A DNA stretch of 64,000 nucleotides from Gemmatimonadota bacterium (GTDB lineage: Bacteria; Gemmatimonadota; Gemmatimonadetes; Longimicrobiales; Gaopeijiaceae). The notes below the pieces were generated by a model that was given only the letters and a program-made list of their open reading frames with translations, was not told where the DNA came from and ran no database searches. Shown here piece by piece: positions 54,890-64,000 of this stretch. The stretch spans positions 64,501 to 128,500 of the forward strand of contig JAJCZZ010000059.1 of the NCBI GenBank assembly GCA_029262115.1. Direction: 5' to 3'. The position numbers and the translations under genes were made by a program. The number at the start of each line of letters is the position of its first letter. Within the stretch, counting starts at the first letter, position 1.

Positions 54890-55915
54890 TCAGTAGGCTG
54901 CAAGGTAACGAAGCGCGGTGACGACATCGGCGCTCTGCGGGAGGAAATAATCCTCCAGCGAGCCGGAGTACGGCACCGGCGCGTCAATGGCCGTCACGCG
55001 CAGAATCGGGGCGTCGAGCCACTCGAACGCGCGCTCGTTCACCCGTATGGAGATCTCGCCGGCAATGCCCCCGGTCCGCGTGTCCTCGTGCACGACCAGG
55101 ATGCGACCGGTCTTCTTGACGCTGTCGACGATGGCCGCCTCGTCCAGGGGCAAGAGGGTCCGAAGGTCGATGACCTCGACCGACACGCCGTCCGCTTCGG
55201 CGAGCGTTTTCGCCGCCTCCGTCGACTTGTGCACCATCGACCCGTAGGTCACGACGGTCACGTCCGTGCCTTCCCTCGCGATGCGGGCCTTGCCCAGCGG
55301 CACCACATAGTCCTCGTCGGGGAGGACTTCGCGCAGCGCCGGCGCACGGTAGAGCCCCTTGTGTTCTTCGAAGATGACGGGGTTGTCGTCGCGGATGGAC
55401 GCCTTGAGGAGCCCCTTGGCGTCGTAAGCCGTGGACGGGTAGACGATCTTCAGCCCCGGCGTGTGGAAGAACGCCATCTCCACGTTCTGGGAGTGGAACG
55501 GCCCGCCGCGATTGCCCCCACCCACGGGGCCACGGACGACCAGCGGCATGGGCCCGGCTCCGCGGTACAACGACGTGGCGATGTAGTTCGTCAGGACGTC
55601 GTACGCCGGTGAGATGAAATCCATGAACTGCATCTCGACCACCGGACGCAGCCCCATGTGCGCCGCGCCGGCGGCCGCTCCGGTGAAGCCCCCCTCCGCG
55701 ATGGGGGTGTCGATGACACGCTGACTCCCGAAGTGGTCCAGAAAGTCACGGGTGACCTTGAAGGCGCCGCCGTACACGCCGATGTCCTCGCCCATCAAGA
55801 ACACGGCAGGGTCCCGCTCCATCTCCTCGAACAGCGCCTCGCTGATGGCTTCCAGGAAGGTGACCGGCTCCTGCCTCCGTGTCCGGGTGACGTGTTCGGG
55901 CGCGGCAGAGCTCAT
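54890..55915 (-). CDS. 2-oxoacid dehydrogenase E1 beta subunit
   Basis: The 341-residue beta subunit begins MSSAAPEHVTRTRRQ and has transketolase-like features: TFLEAISEALFEEMERDPAVFLMGEDIG, EMQFMDFI, GGNRGGPFHSQ and TYGSMVHKSTEAA. The ATG overlaps the alpha-subunit stop by 4 bp. A 109-bp gap without a recognised gene separates it from the E2 gene. Substrate could be pyruvate, branched-chain oxoacids or acetoin. Confidence 0.93.
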   Translation of the reverse strand: MSSAAPEHVTRTRRQEPVTFLEAISEALFEEMERDPAVFLMGEDIGVYGGAFKVTRDFLDHFGSQRVIDTPIAEGGFTGAAAGAAHMGLRPVVEMQFMDFISPAYDVLTNYIATSLYRGAGPMPLVVRGPVGGGNRGGPFHSQNVEMAFFHTPGLKIVYPSTAYDAKGLLKASIRDDNPVIFEEHKGLYRAPALREVLPDEDYVVPLGKARIAREGTDVTVVTYGSMVHKSTEAAKTLAEADGVSVEVIDLRTLLPLDEAAIVDSVKKTGRILVVHEDTRTGGIAGEISIRVNERAFEWLDAPILRVTAIDAPVPYSGSLEDYFLPQSADVVTALRYLAAY

Positions 55916-56976
55916 GGCAGGTCGGGCAGCGGGTTCCGGGGATCGGGCGTGAACGCTCGGGTCCACGGGCGGGGAAGGATGACGTCGGTGTACACATCGT
56001 GGACGGCGTCGGGGCCGTGGGGCGCCGGTTCGGACACCGCCACCTCCGCCGCCCGCCGGCACGCCTCCACGGCCTCGTCCCACGACCGATCCAGCTCCCC
56101 CGGAGCGGCCCAACCCTCACGGATCAAGCGGGCGCGGTACTGGTCCAGCGGGTCCTTTTTCTCCCACTCGGCAATCACCGCGGGATCCACGTAGTCCTGA
56201 GGGTCGTGCTGGGCGTGACCACGGCGCCGGAAGTAGCGGAGTTCGACCATCTGGGCGCCTCCTCCGGCGCGCGCGCGTTCGGCTGCGCGCGAAACCGCCT
56301 CGTACACGGCCAGCACATCCGTTCCGTCCACCGACTCGGCGCCGATGCCGTAGCCGGGAGCCTTCTCCGTGAAGCTCGACACACGTGTGTTCTTGTGCGT
56401 GGGTGTCGAGAACGCCCACTGGTTGTGCTCGACCATGAGGATCAGCGGGCAGCGCTGGACCGCGGCGAAGTTCAGACCCTCGTGCCACGCTCCCGTGGAC
56501 GACGCGCCATCGCCGTAGAAGACCATGCCGACACGATCCTCTCCGCGCAGCCGGAAGCTCAACGTGATTCCAGCCATGACCTCCAGCATCGTGCCGAGCG
56601 GTGACACCGGGCCGACGAAGCCCTTCTCGTAGTCCTCCCAGTGGACGTTGGCCTCGCGACCCTTCGTCGGACTCGTGCCACGGGCCGTGTACTGCCGGAA
56701 GAAGTCTTCGAGGCTGCCGCCGAACAGGAACAGCGCCCCGCACGCCCGCACGGTCTGCGCCAGGAAGTCGCCGGTCCCGTCGGCACGACGGCGAAGCGCG
56801 TAGGCGGCACCGACCGCGCCCGCTTCCTGCCCGAGCGACCGGTAGATGCTCCCGCTGACGTGGCCCTGCTTCTGAAGAAGTTCCAGGCGTTCCTCAGCGG
56901 CCCGCGCAAGGCACAGCCAGCCGTACAGATCGACGACCTGCGCGCGGTCCAGGCCCGACGCGACGGCGTCAGACAT
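55912..56976 (-). CDS. 2-oxoacid dehydrogenase E1 alpha subunit
   Basis: The 354-residue alpha subunit binds thiamine diphosphate through GDGASSTGAWHEGLNFAAV and the EHNQWAFSTPT motif. The phosphorylation-loop-like region YFRRRGHAQHDPQDY is present. Separate alpha and beta subunits mark the heterotetrameric E1 type. With E2 and LipB downstream it makes a nearly complete oxidative decarboxylation operon; E3 must be encoded elsewhere. Confidence 0.93.
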   Translation of the reverse strand: MSDAVASGLDRAQVVDLYGWLCLARAAEERLELLQKQGHVSGSIYRSLGQEAGAVGAAYALRRRADGTGDFLAQTVRACGALFLFGGSLEDFFRQYTARGTSPTKGREANVHWEDYEKGFVGPVSPLGTMLEVMAGITLSFRLRGEDRVGMVFYGDGASSTGAWHEGLNFAAVQRCPLILMVEHNQWAFSTPTHKNTRVSSFTEKAPGYGIGAESVDGTDVLAVYEAVSRAAERARAGGGAQMVELRYFRRRGHAQHDPQDYVDPAVIAEWEKKDPLDQYRARLIREGWAAPGELDRSWDEAVEACRRAAEVAVSEPAPHGPDAVHDVYTDVILPRPWTRAFTPDPRNPLPDLP

Positions 56977-57033
56977 CGGGCGACTCTACCGACGTCTCCA
57001 AGGAAGCCATCGGTCGGGGTACGGCTGTGTGGA

Positions 57034-57402
57034 TCAGTTGCCCGACCCGTCCGAATTGCCCCCGTCCGGCGGCGGCGTCTCTCCACCCGTGAGACCCGGC
57101 AGGACCGGCGCCGGCGCGGGGGCCGTCACCGGCGCATCGACCTGAATGACCGACTGCGGCGCGGCGGCACGCGACGACATGATCGAGAGCACCAGGGCGA
57201 GCACCATGAAGGCCGATCCAGCGAACCAGGTGGCCCGCGTGAGGACGGTCGTAGCCTGACGGCCGCCCAGAATCCCTTCCGTCATGGTGGAGCCACTGCC
57301 GCCCATCGCAGCCAGACCGCCCCCCTTCCCGGATTGCAGAAGGATGACGACGGACAGGAAGAGTCCATCGAGAACGAGCAGAGCAAGAAGCAGTGCGTAC
57401 AT
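57034..57402 (-). CDS. secG: Preprotein translocase subunit SecG
   Basis: SecG assists the SecYE channel. The ATG at 57402 gives MYALLLALLVLDGLFLSVVILLQSGKGGGLA, the usual first helix and QSGKGGGL signature. The second helix (TWFAGSAFMVLALVLSIM) follows, and the 45-residue C-terminal tail is rich in Pro, Ala and Gly. An upstream GTG would add 14 residues without support. It follows tpiA in a common secG-tpiA-pgk arrangement, with a 96-bp gap. Confidence 0.92.
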   Translation of the reverse strand: MYALLLALLVLDGLFLSVVILLQSGKGGGLAAMGGSGSTMTEGILGGRQATTVLTRATWFAGSAFMVLALVLSIMSSRAAAPQSVIQVDAPVTAPAPAPVLPGLTGGETPPPDGGNSDGSGN

Positions 57403-57498
57403 CAGTCGGTCGGTTGTTGGCGCCAGAAAGCGGAGAAGCTCCACACTCGGTGCGGAGCCTCCCTCAGTGGTTAAACGTCGAACCCGGCCGGGGGGGTG

Positions 57499-58254
57499 TC
57501 AACGGGTGGTTTCCGCTGCACGCGCCGCGATCGCGGAGAACGAGTCGGGATCGAGGCTGGCTCCCCCGACCAACACCCCGTCCACATGGGCCGCACCCAT
57601 CAGTTCCGCCGCGTTGCCGGGCTTGACGCTACCTCCGTACAGGATCGGAACGGAGCCTCCGGAACGCGGGCCCAGACGTTCAGCGAGGCGTTCCGAGAGC
57701 GTCGCGTGCGCCGCCGACGCGTCGTCCGGCGTGGCCGTCTCACCCGTGCCGATGGCCCACACCGGCTCATACGCAATCAGGAGGCGTCCGTCCGCTGCTC
57801 CGTCGGCGGCAAGGGCGCAGTCGAGCTGACGGAGGATGACTTCGTCCACGCGCCCGGCCCGCCGCTCCTCCAGCTTCTCCCCGACGCAGACGACCGGAGT
57901 CAGGCCGGCGGATCGGGCCGCGGTGACCTTCTTCGCCACCTCATCGTCGGTCTCGCCGAAGACGTGGCGCCGCTCCGAGTGGCCGATCAGGACGAAGCGG
58001 GCACCCGCCTCGACGGCCATCGACCCGGAGATCTCCCCCGTAAACGCCCCTGATGTCTCCCAGTGGATGTTCTGCACCCCCAGGCCGACCCGGCCCGCGC
58101 CCGCGGTCGCGTCGAGCGCGGCCGCGAGCGAGAGGGCGGGAGGGAACACCATGACCTCGATGGACGGGTCGTCCGGAAGGTTCAGCCCATCGAAGAAGGC
58201 CCGTGTGGCCTCCGGCCCGTGGTGCATCTTCCAGTTGCCCGCTACGACCTTCAT
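57499..58254 (-). CDS. tpiA: triosephosphate isomerase
   Basis: TpiA interconverts dihydroxyacetone phosphate and glyceraldehyde 3-phosphate. The 251-residue protein has K9 in GNWKM, the catalytic H92 in GHSERR, E163 in YEPVWAIGTG and the phosphate loop YGGSVKPGN. It starts 1 bp after the pgk stop. All catalytic positions are normal. Confidence 0.97.
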   Translation of the reverse strand: MKVVAGNWKMHHGPEATRAFFDGLNLPDDPSIEVMVFPPALSLAAALDATAGAGRVGLGVQNIHWETSGAFTGEISGSMAVEAGARFVLIGHSERRHVFGETDDEVAKKVTAARSAGLTPVVCVGEKLEERRAGRVDEVILRQLDCALAADGAADGRLLIAYEPVWAIGTGETATPDDASAAHATLSERLAERLGPRSGGSVPILYGGSVKPGNAAELMGAAHVDGVLVGGASLDPDSFSAIAARAAETTR

Positions 58255-58255
58255 G

Positions 58256-59464
58256 TCAGTCCGCCTCCGAGAGAGAGGACACGCCGGGAAGATCGGCCCC
58301 GCTCAGGAGGTCGAGCGACGCGCCGCCCCCGGTCGAAACGTGTGTGAGCCGGTCGACGACACCAGCCTGCTCGGCCGCGGCGGCCGAATCTCCACCGCCC
58401 AGGACAACCGTGGCTCCACCGTCCGCGGCCGAGGCGGCCGCCTCGGCCACGGCGCGCGTACCGCCGGCCAACTGATCCAGTTCGAAGACCCCCATCGGAC
58501 CGTTCCACACCACAGTACGCGCGGCACCGATCTCGTGAGCGTACATCTGGCGGGTGGCCGGCCCAATGTCGCCGATCCGATCGCCCGGGGCGACCTCCGC
58601 GCGGTCGACCGTCCGGGCGGCGGCGCCCGCCTCGATCTCATCCACGACGACGCAGTCCACGGGAAGCATCAGGACGTCACCCGCCTCCTCCAGCAGGGCT
58701 CGCGCCATGTCGACCCGGTCGTCTTCGACAAGCGAGGCGCCCGTCTCGAGGCCCATGGCTCGAAAGAACGTGTTGGCCATCGCCCCGCCGATCAATAGAC
58801 GGTCAACCTTGAGCAGAAGCGCGGAGATCACCTCGATCTTCCCCGAAATCTTGGCTCCGCCCAGGATCGCCACGAAGGGACGCTCCGGCGACTCCAGGGC
58901 ATCGCCCAGGAACTTCAGTTCCCTTGCCATGAGGTGTCCGGCCACGGCAAGGCCGCCTCGCGCGCGGACGGCGTCCGCAAGACCCGCCGTGGAGGCGTGC
59001 GCGCGGTGGGCGGCTCCGAAGGCATCGTTGACGAACACGTCGCCGAGTTCCGCCCACGCGTTCGACAGCTTCGGATCGTTGTCCGTCTCGCCGGCCAGGA
59101 AGCGCGTGTTCTGCAGCACGACGACCTGACCGTCCTCCATGGCCGCGACCGCCTCGGTCACCGCGTCACCGCACGGCTCGTCGACGAAGCGGATATCGGT
59201 CCCCAGCGCCTCCTCCAGACGCGCGGCCACCGGCGCGAGCGAGAACTCGTCCGCTCGCTTTCCCTTCGGGCGGCCGAGGTGCGAAAGGACGACCGAGCGG
59301 GCTCCGGCTCGCGCTAGATACTCGAGCGTGGGCAGCGAGGCCCGGATCCTCGTATCGTCGCTGACGGCCGCGCCGTTGAGCGGCACGTTGAGATCCGCAC
59401 GCACGAGGACGACCCGACCGCGCAGGTCGGCTCCGTGGAGGTCCACCAGGGTCTTCTTGGGCAT
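58256..59464 (-). CDS. pgk: phosphoglycerate kinase
   Basis: Pgk makes ATP from 1,3-bisphosphoglycerate. The 402-residue protein has RVVLVRADLNVPL, SHLGRPKG, the nucleotide loop GAKISGK and the C-terminal GGGDSAAA with STGGGASL. The start ATG lies 5 bp after the stop of the TonB/GWxTD gene, so pgk can be expressed from the sigma-factor unit upstream. Confidence 0.97.
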   Translation of the reverse strand: MPKKTLVDLHGADLRGRVVLVRADLNVPLNGAAVSDDTRIRASLPTLEYLARAGARSVVLSHLGRPKGKRADEFSLAPVAARLEEALGTDIRFVDEPCGDAVTEAVAAMEDGQVVVLQNTRFLAGETDNDPKLSNAWAELGDVFVNDAFGAAHRAHASTAGLADAVRARGGLAVAGHLMARELKFLGDALESPERPFVAILGGAKISGKIEVISALLLKVDRLLIGGAMANTFFRAMGLETGASLVEDDRVDMARALLEEAGDVLMLPVDCVVVDEIEAGAAARTVDRAEVAPGDRIGDIGPATRQMYAHEIGAARTVVWNGPMGVFELDQLAGGTRAVAEAAASAADGGATVVLGGGDSAAAAEQAGVVDRLTHVSTGGGASLDLLSGADLPGVSSLSEAD

Positions 59465-59469
59465 TGCAG

Positions 59470-62298
59470 TCAGCGCCGCTCCAGCGGGGCCTCGCTCATT
59501 CCCTCGACGCGCCCGTTCTCGGCCACGAGGGAGATCCGGAGCGAATACGCTCCCGGCGCCACGTCAGCCAGCGAGACGGACAGGTAGGTCACGTCCCGCC
59601 CCGAAACGCCCGCTCGGCCGTTCCAGGTCGGCGAAAACCCGGCGTCGCCCGGACCGCGGACAGGAACATCCGAGATCGTCCCATCCGGCCCCAACAGGTC
59701 GGCGCGCAGTCGCACGGACTGACCCTCATCGACGCCGTAGACTTCGAACAGAACCCCCACGAACGGCTCATCCACCTGGCCGTCCAGCGCGAGCGGCTCA
59801 AACCACCAGGGGCTCCGCGTCTCCGGCGGATCCGTGGGCATGATCGAGCGACCGAGGAGAAGCCCGGACAATCCGCCCTGTCCCGACACGGTCGGCAGGC
59901 TGAGATCGGCGCGCACGACGGCCGCCTGTCCCGTCGTCTCGTTGACCAACTCGACCCGCACGCTCGCCGCCCCGGCGGGCGCCAGGTGATCCAGGATGAG
60001 GGGCACTTCCCGAGCGGCTATCCGCCCCTGGGTCTCCGCCAGAACCTCATCGGTCGCATCCAGCAGGAATACGCCCACGAGGATCGAGTCACCGGCGCCC
60101 GTGGCCAGCGCGGAGGGTACCTGCGCCTGGACACGGACATCGACCGAGCCGGGATCGGTTCCCCGGAACGCGGTGATCCGCGCATCGAGAGGCAGTACCG
60201 AACGAACCGACCCCTCCGGTCGGTGCGGGAGAACGGACATCAGATCGCCCGCGTACACACGGGCCTCCGACGTCAGCCCCAACCGGAGCGAGGAGGACGG
60301 GCGCTGCAGCGTCAGGTTCGGCCCGCGACCATAGTCCCAGAACTCGGTGCGGAGATTTCCGCCCTCGCCGAAGACCCGCCGATTGTCGGGCCGTCCGTAT
60401 CGGACCCAGATCCGACCCGCGTCCGTGTCGGCTCCCGCGTAGCGAAGGAGCGCATAGGCCGAACGGGCCAGGTGTTCGACCTCCCGCTCGTTGACCGTGG
60501 TCGACCGCAGCGGATCCATCCGTGCGAAGTAGGCGGCGGACCACCTGGGGCGGGACGTACCGGCGCTCAGATACTCCTCGCTCTCGTCGGCCGTCAGAAG
60601 CGGACGGATGTCGGTGAACGCCTCACGCTCCCGCGGGGACAGCCCGCCCATGGCCATGCGGAACTGCCCCTCCGCCTCCGAACTGCGCCCCAGGCGGTGA
60701 AGCGCCAGGCCCGAGATGAGGAGGCCGTACGGATGTCCCCGCGACGCCCACATGAAGCGCCGGGCGCCTTCGAAGACGTCCTGCCAACGCCCTTCGTCCG
60801 CCAACGCGAGCAGCACCTGCACGTTGGCGCCGACGTGTCCAGGGTACGCCTCGATGGCCGCACGGAATGAGCCCGACATCACGGTCAGGTCCCGACGGTT
60901 GTCCGTTCCGGCGGGCTCGAAGGCCGCAGCCAGGACGCTGCGGAGCTCCTCGGGGCACAGGTAGTTCCACGCGATCAGCCGCTCCACGGACGCGTATCCG
61001 GACGCGGCGCCGCCCGACGAATGCGCCTGGGCACAGACGCCGCGCGGTAGAGCCGCCGAGGGCACGCGACCCAAGCGGTCCGCGCCGAGCCAGCTCTCGC
61101 GCACCAACGATCCCCTCTCGAAGTGCAGCTCCGCAAGGATGGACGGCGCCACACCATCCCCTCCGCGAAGGGCCCGCTGAAGACCGCGCTCGAAGAGCAC
61201 TCTGGCTTCGGTGCGAAGACCCTGACTCTGACGGATGCGCCCGAGGGCCAGCAGCGGAGCCGGGTTGTCCGGGTCGCGCACCATCGCGGACTCGAGGGCG
61301 GCCGACACGTTGGCGCGCCACGCCGTCGGAGACACCCCCGACGGCGGGTCGCCGGCCAGAACGCCCTCGATGGGTCCGAAGCCATCGACCGCCGCTTCGC
61401 CGCCCATCGCCGCCAGCAGCATCTCCCCGGCTTCCCGACGGCCGGGAGCCGGTAACGTGACGCTGCTGCTCCAGTCCGGCGTAACGGCCACGTCCAACCG
61501 GGCGGGCCGAGCCGGGGCCGTGACGGGCTCAAAGCGAGCAGAGGAAGCGGCCTCCGCCTCCGGCTGTTCCGGGGGCGCCTGGAAGACGACGTCGAATTCC
61601 ACAGACGTCCCGACCGGAACACCTCGACGCCGCGCGGGCGTGAAGCGGAACGTCTGCGCCACCCGCACGGCGATCCGGTCCAACTCCTCAACGCCCGACG
61701 CCCGGCCGACGTTAGCGAAGTCCACCGACCCGGACGCGTCGACCCACAGACGGAGGCCAACCATGCCCCCGATGCCCGCCCGCTGGAGCGGCACCGGGTA
61801 GTTCTCGAGGATGATGGCTTCGGCCGCCTCCCGATCCTCGATCTCCGGGAAGGTCAGTTCGGGTCCGTCGTAGCGTGGCGGAACAGAAACGCTCTCCGTC
61901 CACACGGGCTCGGTGAGCGACGCGAAGAACGGGTCGGCGGGAACCGTCGTCCTCGCGGGCTCGGAGGCGAACGGGACGAAGGCGCGTGGCGGTGGCGGCA
62001 CGTCGTCCACCTCCGCAGGCTCCGCCAACAGGGAGCCGGCCCACCCGATGAGCGACGCGCGCGCCGTGGGGACACCCACGGCCACCATGAGAAGGCCGGC
62101 CATCCCGGCCGCCATCAATTGGCGGCCGGTCGAGCCACCCTCGCGGACGGGCGCCTTCGCCCACGCCCTCGCGAGTTCGGCCCTCAGCTCGGGACTGAAC
62201 GACGGGCGCTCCTCATATCCGATCGAGGAAAGCTCAGCGTCGAGCGCCGACAGCTCGGGCGGAAGTCCTCCATCCTGCGGGTCCAATCTATCCTTCAT
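59470..62298 (-). CDS. Membrane protein with TonB-C and GWxTD domains
   Basis: The 942-residue protein has a short cytoplasmic N-terminus (1-58), one membrane helix (about 59-78), a Pro-rich linker, a TonB C-terminal-like domain (about 155-240: RAGIGGMVGLRLWVDASGSVD and FRFTPARRRGVPVGTSVEFDV), a helical-repeat middle, a GWxTD-type region (about 585-690: IWVRYGRPDNRR, EFWDYG) and a C-terminal beta region with Sec-type secreted-protein features. Its start overlaps the ECF sigma gene by 11 bp. The N-terminus may therefore serve as an anti-sigma domain, although no ZAS motif is present. Function is unknown. Confidence 0.8.
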   Translation of the reverse strand: MKDRLDPQDGGLPPELSALDAELSSIGYEERPSFSPELRAELARAWAKAPVREGGSTGRQLMAAGMAGLLMVAVGVPTARASLIGWAGSLLAEPAEVDDVPPPPRAFVPFASEPARTTVPADPFFASLTEPVWTESVSVPPRYDGPELTFPEIEDREAAEAIILENYPVPLQRAGIGGMVGLRLWVDASGSVDFANVGRASGVEELDRIAVRVAQTFRFTPARRRGVPVGTSVEFDVVFQAPPEQPEAEAASSARFEPVTAPARPARLDVAVTPDWSSSVTLPAPGRREAGEMLLAAMGGEAAVDGFGPIEGVLAGDPPSGVSPTAWRANVSAALESAMVRDPDNPAPLLALGRIRQSQGLRTEARVLFERGLQRALRGGDGVAPSILAELHFERGSLVRESWLGADRLGRVPSAALPRGVCAQAHSSGGAASGYASVERLIAWNYLCPEELRSVLAAAFEPAGTDNRRDLTVMSGSFRAAIEAYPGHVGANVQVLLALADEGRWQDVFEGARRFMWASRGHPYGLLISGLALHRLGRSSEAEGQFRMAMGGLSPREREAFTDIRPLLTADESEEYLSAGTSRPRWSAAYFARMDPLRSTTVNEREVEHLARSAYALLRYAGADTDAGRIWVRYGRPDNRRVFGEGGNLRTEFWDYGRGPNLTLQRPSSSLRLGLTSEARVYAGDLMSVLPHRPEGSVRSVLPLDARITAFRGTDPGSVDVRVQAQVPSALATGAGDSILVGVFLLDATDEVLAETQGRIAAREVPLILDHLAPAGAASVRVELVNETTGQAAVVRADLSLPTVSGQGGLSGLLLGRSIMPTDPPETRSPWWFEPLALDGQVDEPFVGVLFEVYGVDEGQSVRLRADLLGPDGTISDVPVRGPGDAGFSPTWNGRAGVSGRDVTYLSVSLADVAPGAYSLRISLVAENGRVEGMSEAPLERR

Positions 62299-62887
62299 CG
62301 TCCGGATTCTGATCCTTGTCCCGACCGTCCACAACGTCCTTCAGGCGCTTGAGCGCCCGATGGAGTCGGACGGCCACGGCATTATTGCTGACGCTCAGGT
62401 GGTCGGCGATCTCGCTGTTCGAGAGCCCGGCACCGTAGCGGAGCGAAAGAATTTCCTGGTCTGCTTTTCGGAGGACCCTGCTGCCATTCAGCAGCGACTG
62501 GATCCTCTCCTGCTTGAGTACCCGGGCCTCTTGCGACGGTACGTCGGCGACGAGGTCCGGAATGCGGTCGAGCGATACATGGAGCGACCCGCGCCGCTTC
62601 AGGGCCCTCAGATGATCCGTGACGGCGTTACGGGCGATGCGGAGAAGCCACGTACGCGGGGCGGCCCGGCTCGGGTCGTACCGATGGAGCGACCGCAGCG
62701 CCTTCATGAACACCTCGGACGTGACGTCCTCGGCGGTCTCACGCGTGGCGACCCGGAAGCGGACGTACCGGAACACGGTGGTCCTATGGTCGTGATACCA
62801 CGCCTCGAAGTCCTCCGGCAAGGCTCCTCCCTGCACGGGCACCTCGGTGCGGGCCTTCTCGTCCGTAGCCTTCGCTAAAATCCGCAT
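62288..62887 (-). CDS. ECF RNA polymerase sigma factor
   Basis: The 199-residue sigma has region 2 (YHDHRTTVFRYVRFRVATRETAEDVTSEVFMKAL) and region 4 (LRKADQEILSLRYGAGLSNSEIADHLSVSNNAVAVRLHRALKRLK). The ATG at 62887 is favoured over a TTG two codons upstream. It sits between gap and pgk. It is followed by the TonB/GWxTD membrane protein gene, which overlaps its 3' end. The 141 bp before it hold no clear promoter. Confidence 0.92.
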   Translation of the reverse strand: MRILAKATDEKARTEVPVQGGALPEDFEAWYHDHRTTVFRYVRFRVATRETAEDVTSEVFMKALRSLHRYDPSRAAPRTWLLRIARNAVTDHLRALKRRGSLHVSLDRIPDLVADVPSQEARVLKQERIQSLLNGSRVLRKADQEILSLRYGAGLSNSEIADHLSVSNNAVAVRLHRALKRLKDVVDGRDKDQNPDDEG

Positions 62888-63028
62888 CGTCAAGCTCTAC
62901 GCCTCCCTGCGACCCCGCTTACAAGACAATCGGGGCCGCCGCGTCGTGCGCCGACCCCCTGGTGCGGTGCTGCGAAAGCGTCTTGGGCCATACGACAGCC
63001 AAGCCTTCGAAACACCGCCCCTGTGTCT

Positions 63029-64000
<972 letters not shown>

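Overview
The window is a gene-dense, GC-rich bacterial chromosome segment, almost all of it housekeeping genes on the minus strand. No tRNA, rRNA, CRISPR array, insertion sequence or prophage was found. A full 14-gene complex I operon, a Bacteroidetes-like SdhCAB with a single five-helix cytochrome b558, a GWxTD-domain protein, a UPF0182 protein, the MEP isoprenoid enzyme IspF, secreted amidohydrolases fused to TolB propellers and FKBP lipoproteins together suggest an aerobic, outer-membrane-bearing member of Gemmatimonadota or a close FCB-group relative. That assignment is an inference from gene content, not a database match.

Layout (1-14.4 kb): a lipid synthesis operon transcribed leftward (DUF177, rpmF, plsX, fabH, fabD, fabG, acpP, fabF, then ispF and a cut dedA gene); sucC-sucD with a CBS/PTS-IIA-like protein and ndk; a phosphohexomutase followed by a UPF0182 membrane protein. 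14.5-29.9 kb: nuoA to nuoN from one strong promoter. The operon is interrupted twice by non-coding elements that share a 122-nt repeat, which splits it into nuoABCDEFGHI / nuoJKL / nuoMN. 30-36 kb: dcd on the plus strand, then an accessory block that looks less GC-rich (PQQ dehydrogenase, a secreted protein of unknown role, an M15-type peptidase lipoprotein, a frameshifted LuxR regulator and about 620 bp without a recognisable gene), then a TfoX-domain gene. 36-42.4 kb: two secreted amidohydrolases interleaved with two FKBP lipoproteins.

42.5-50.7 kb: sdhCAB and mdh, moaDEA coupled to an ECF sigma/anti-sigma/Spy-like trio, and an HU-type gene. 50.8-57 kb: carA, an unusual RNase HI, lipB and a 2-oxoacid dehydrogenase (E1 alpha, E1 beta, E2). 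57-64 kb: secG, tpiA, pgk and gap, with an ECF sigma gene and a TonB/GWxTD membrane protein lodged between pgk and gap.

Functionally the region links glycolysis (gap, pgk, tpiA), 2-oxoacid oxidation with its lipoylation enzyme, TCA steps (sucCD, sdh, mdh) and electron entry to quinone (complexes I and II). The most unusual items are the paired intra-operon repeats with compensatory hairpin changes, an RNase HI that has lost two of four catalytic carboxylates, a PTS-IIA-like domain without its phosphorylated histidine, the sigma factor with a candidate anti-sigma/TonB/GWxTD fusion inside the glycolytic cluster, and several promoters placed so close to start codons that leaderless transcripts are expected.
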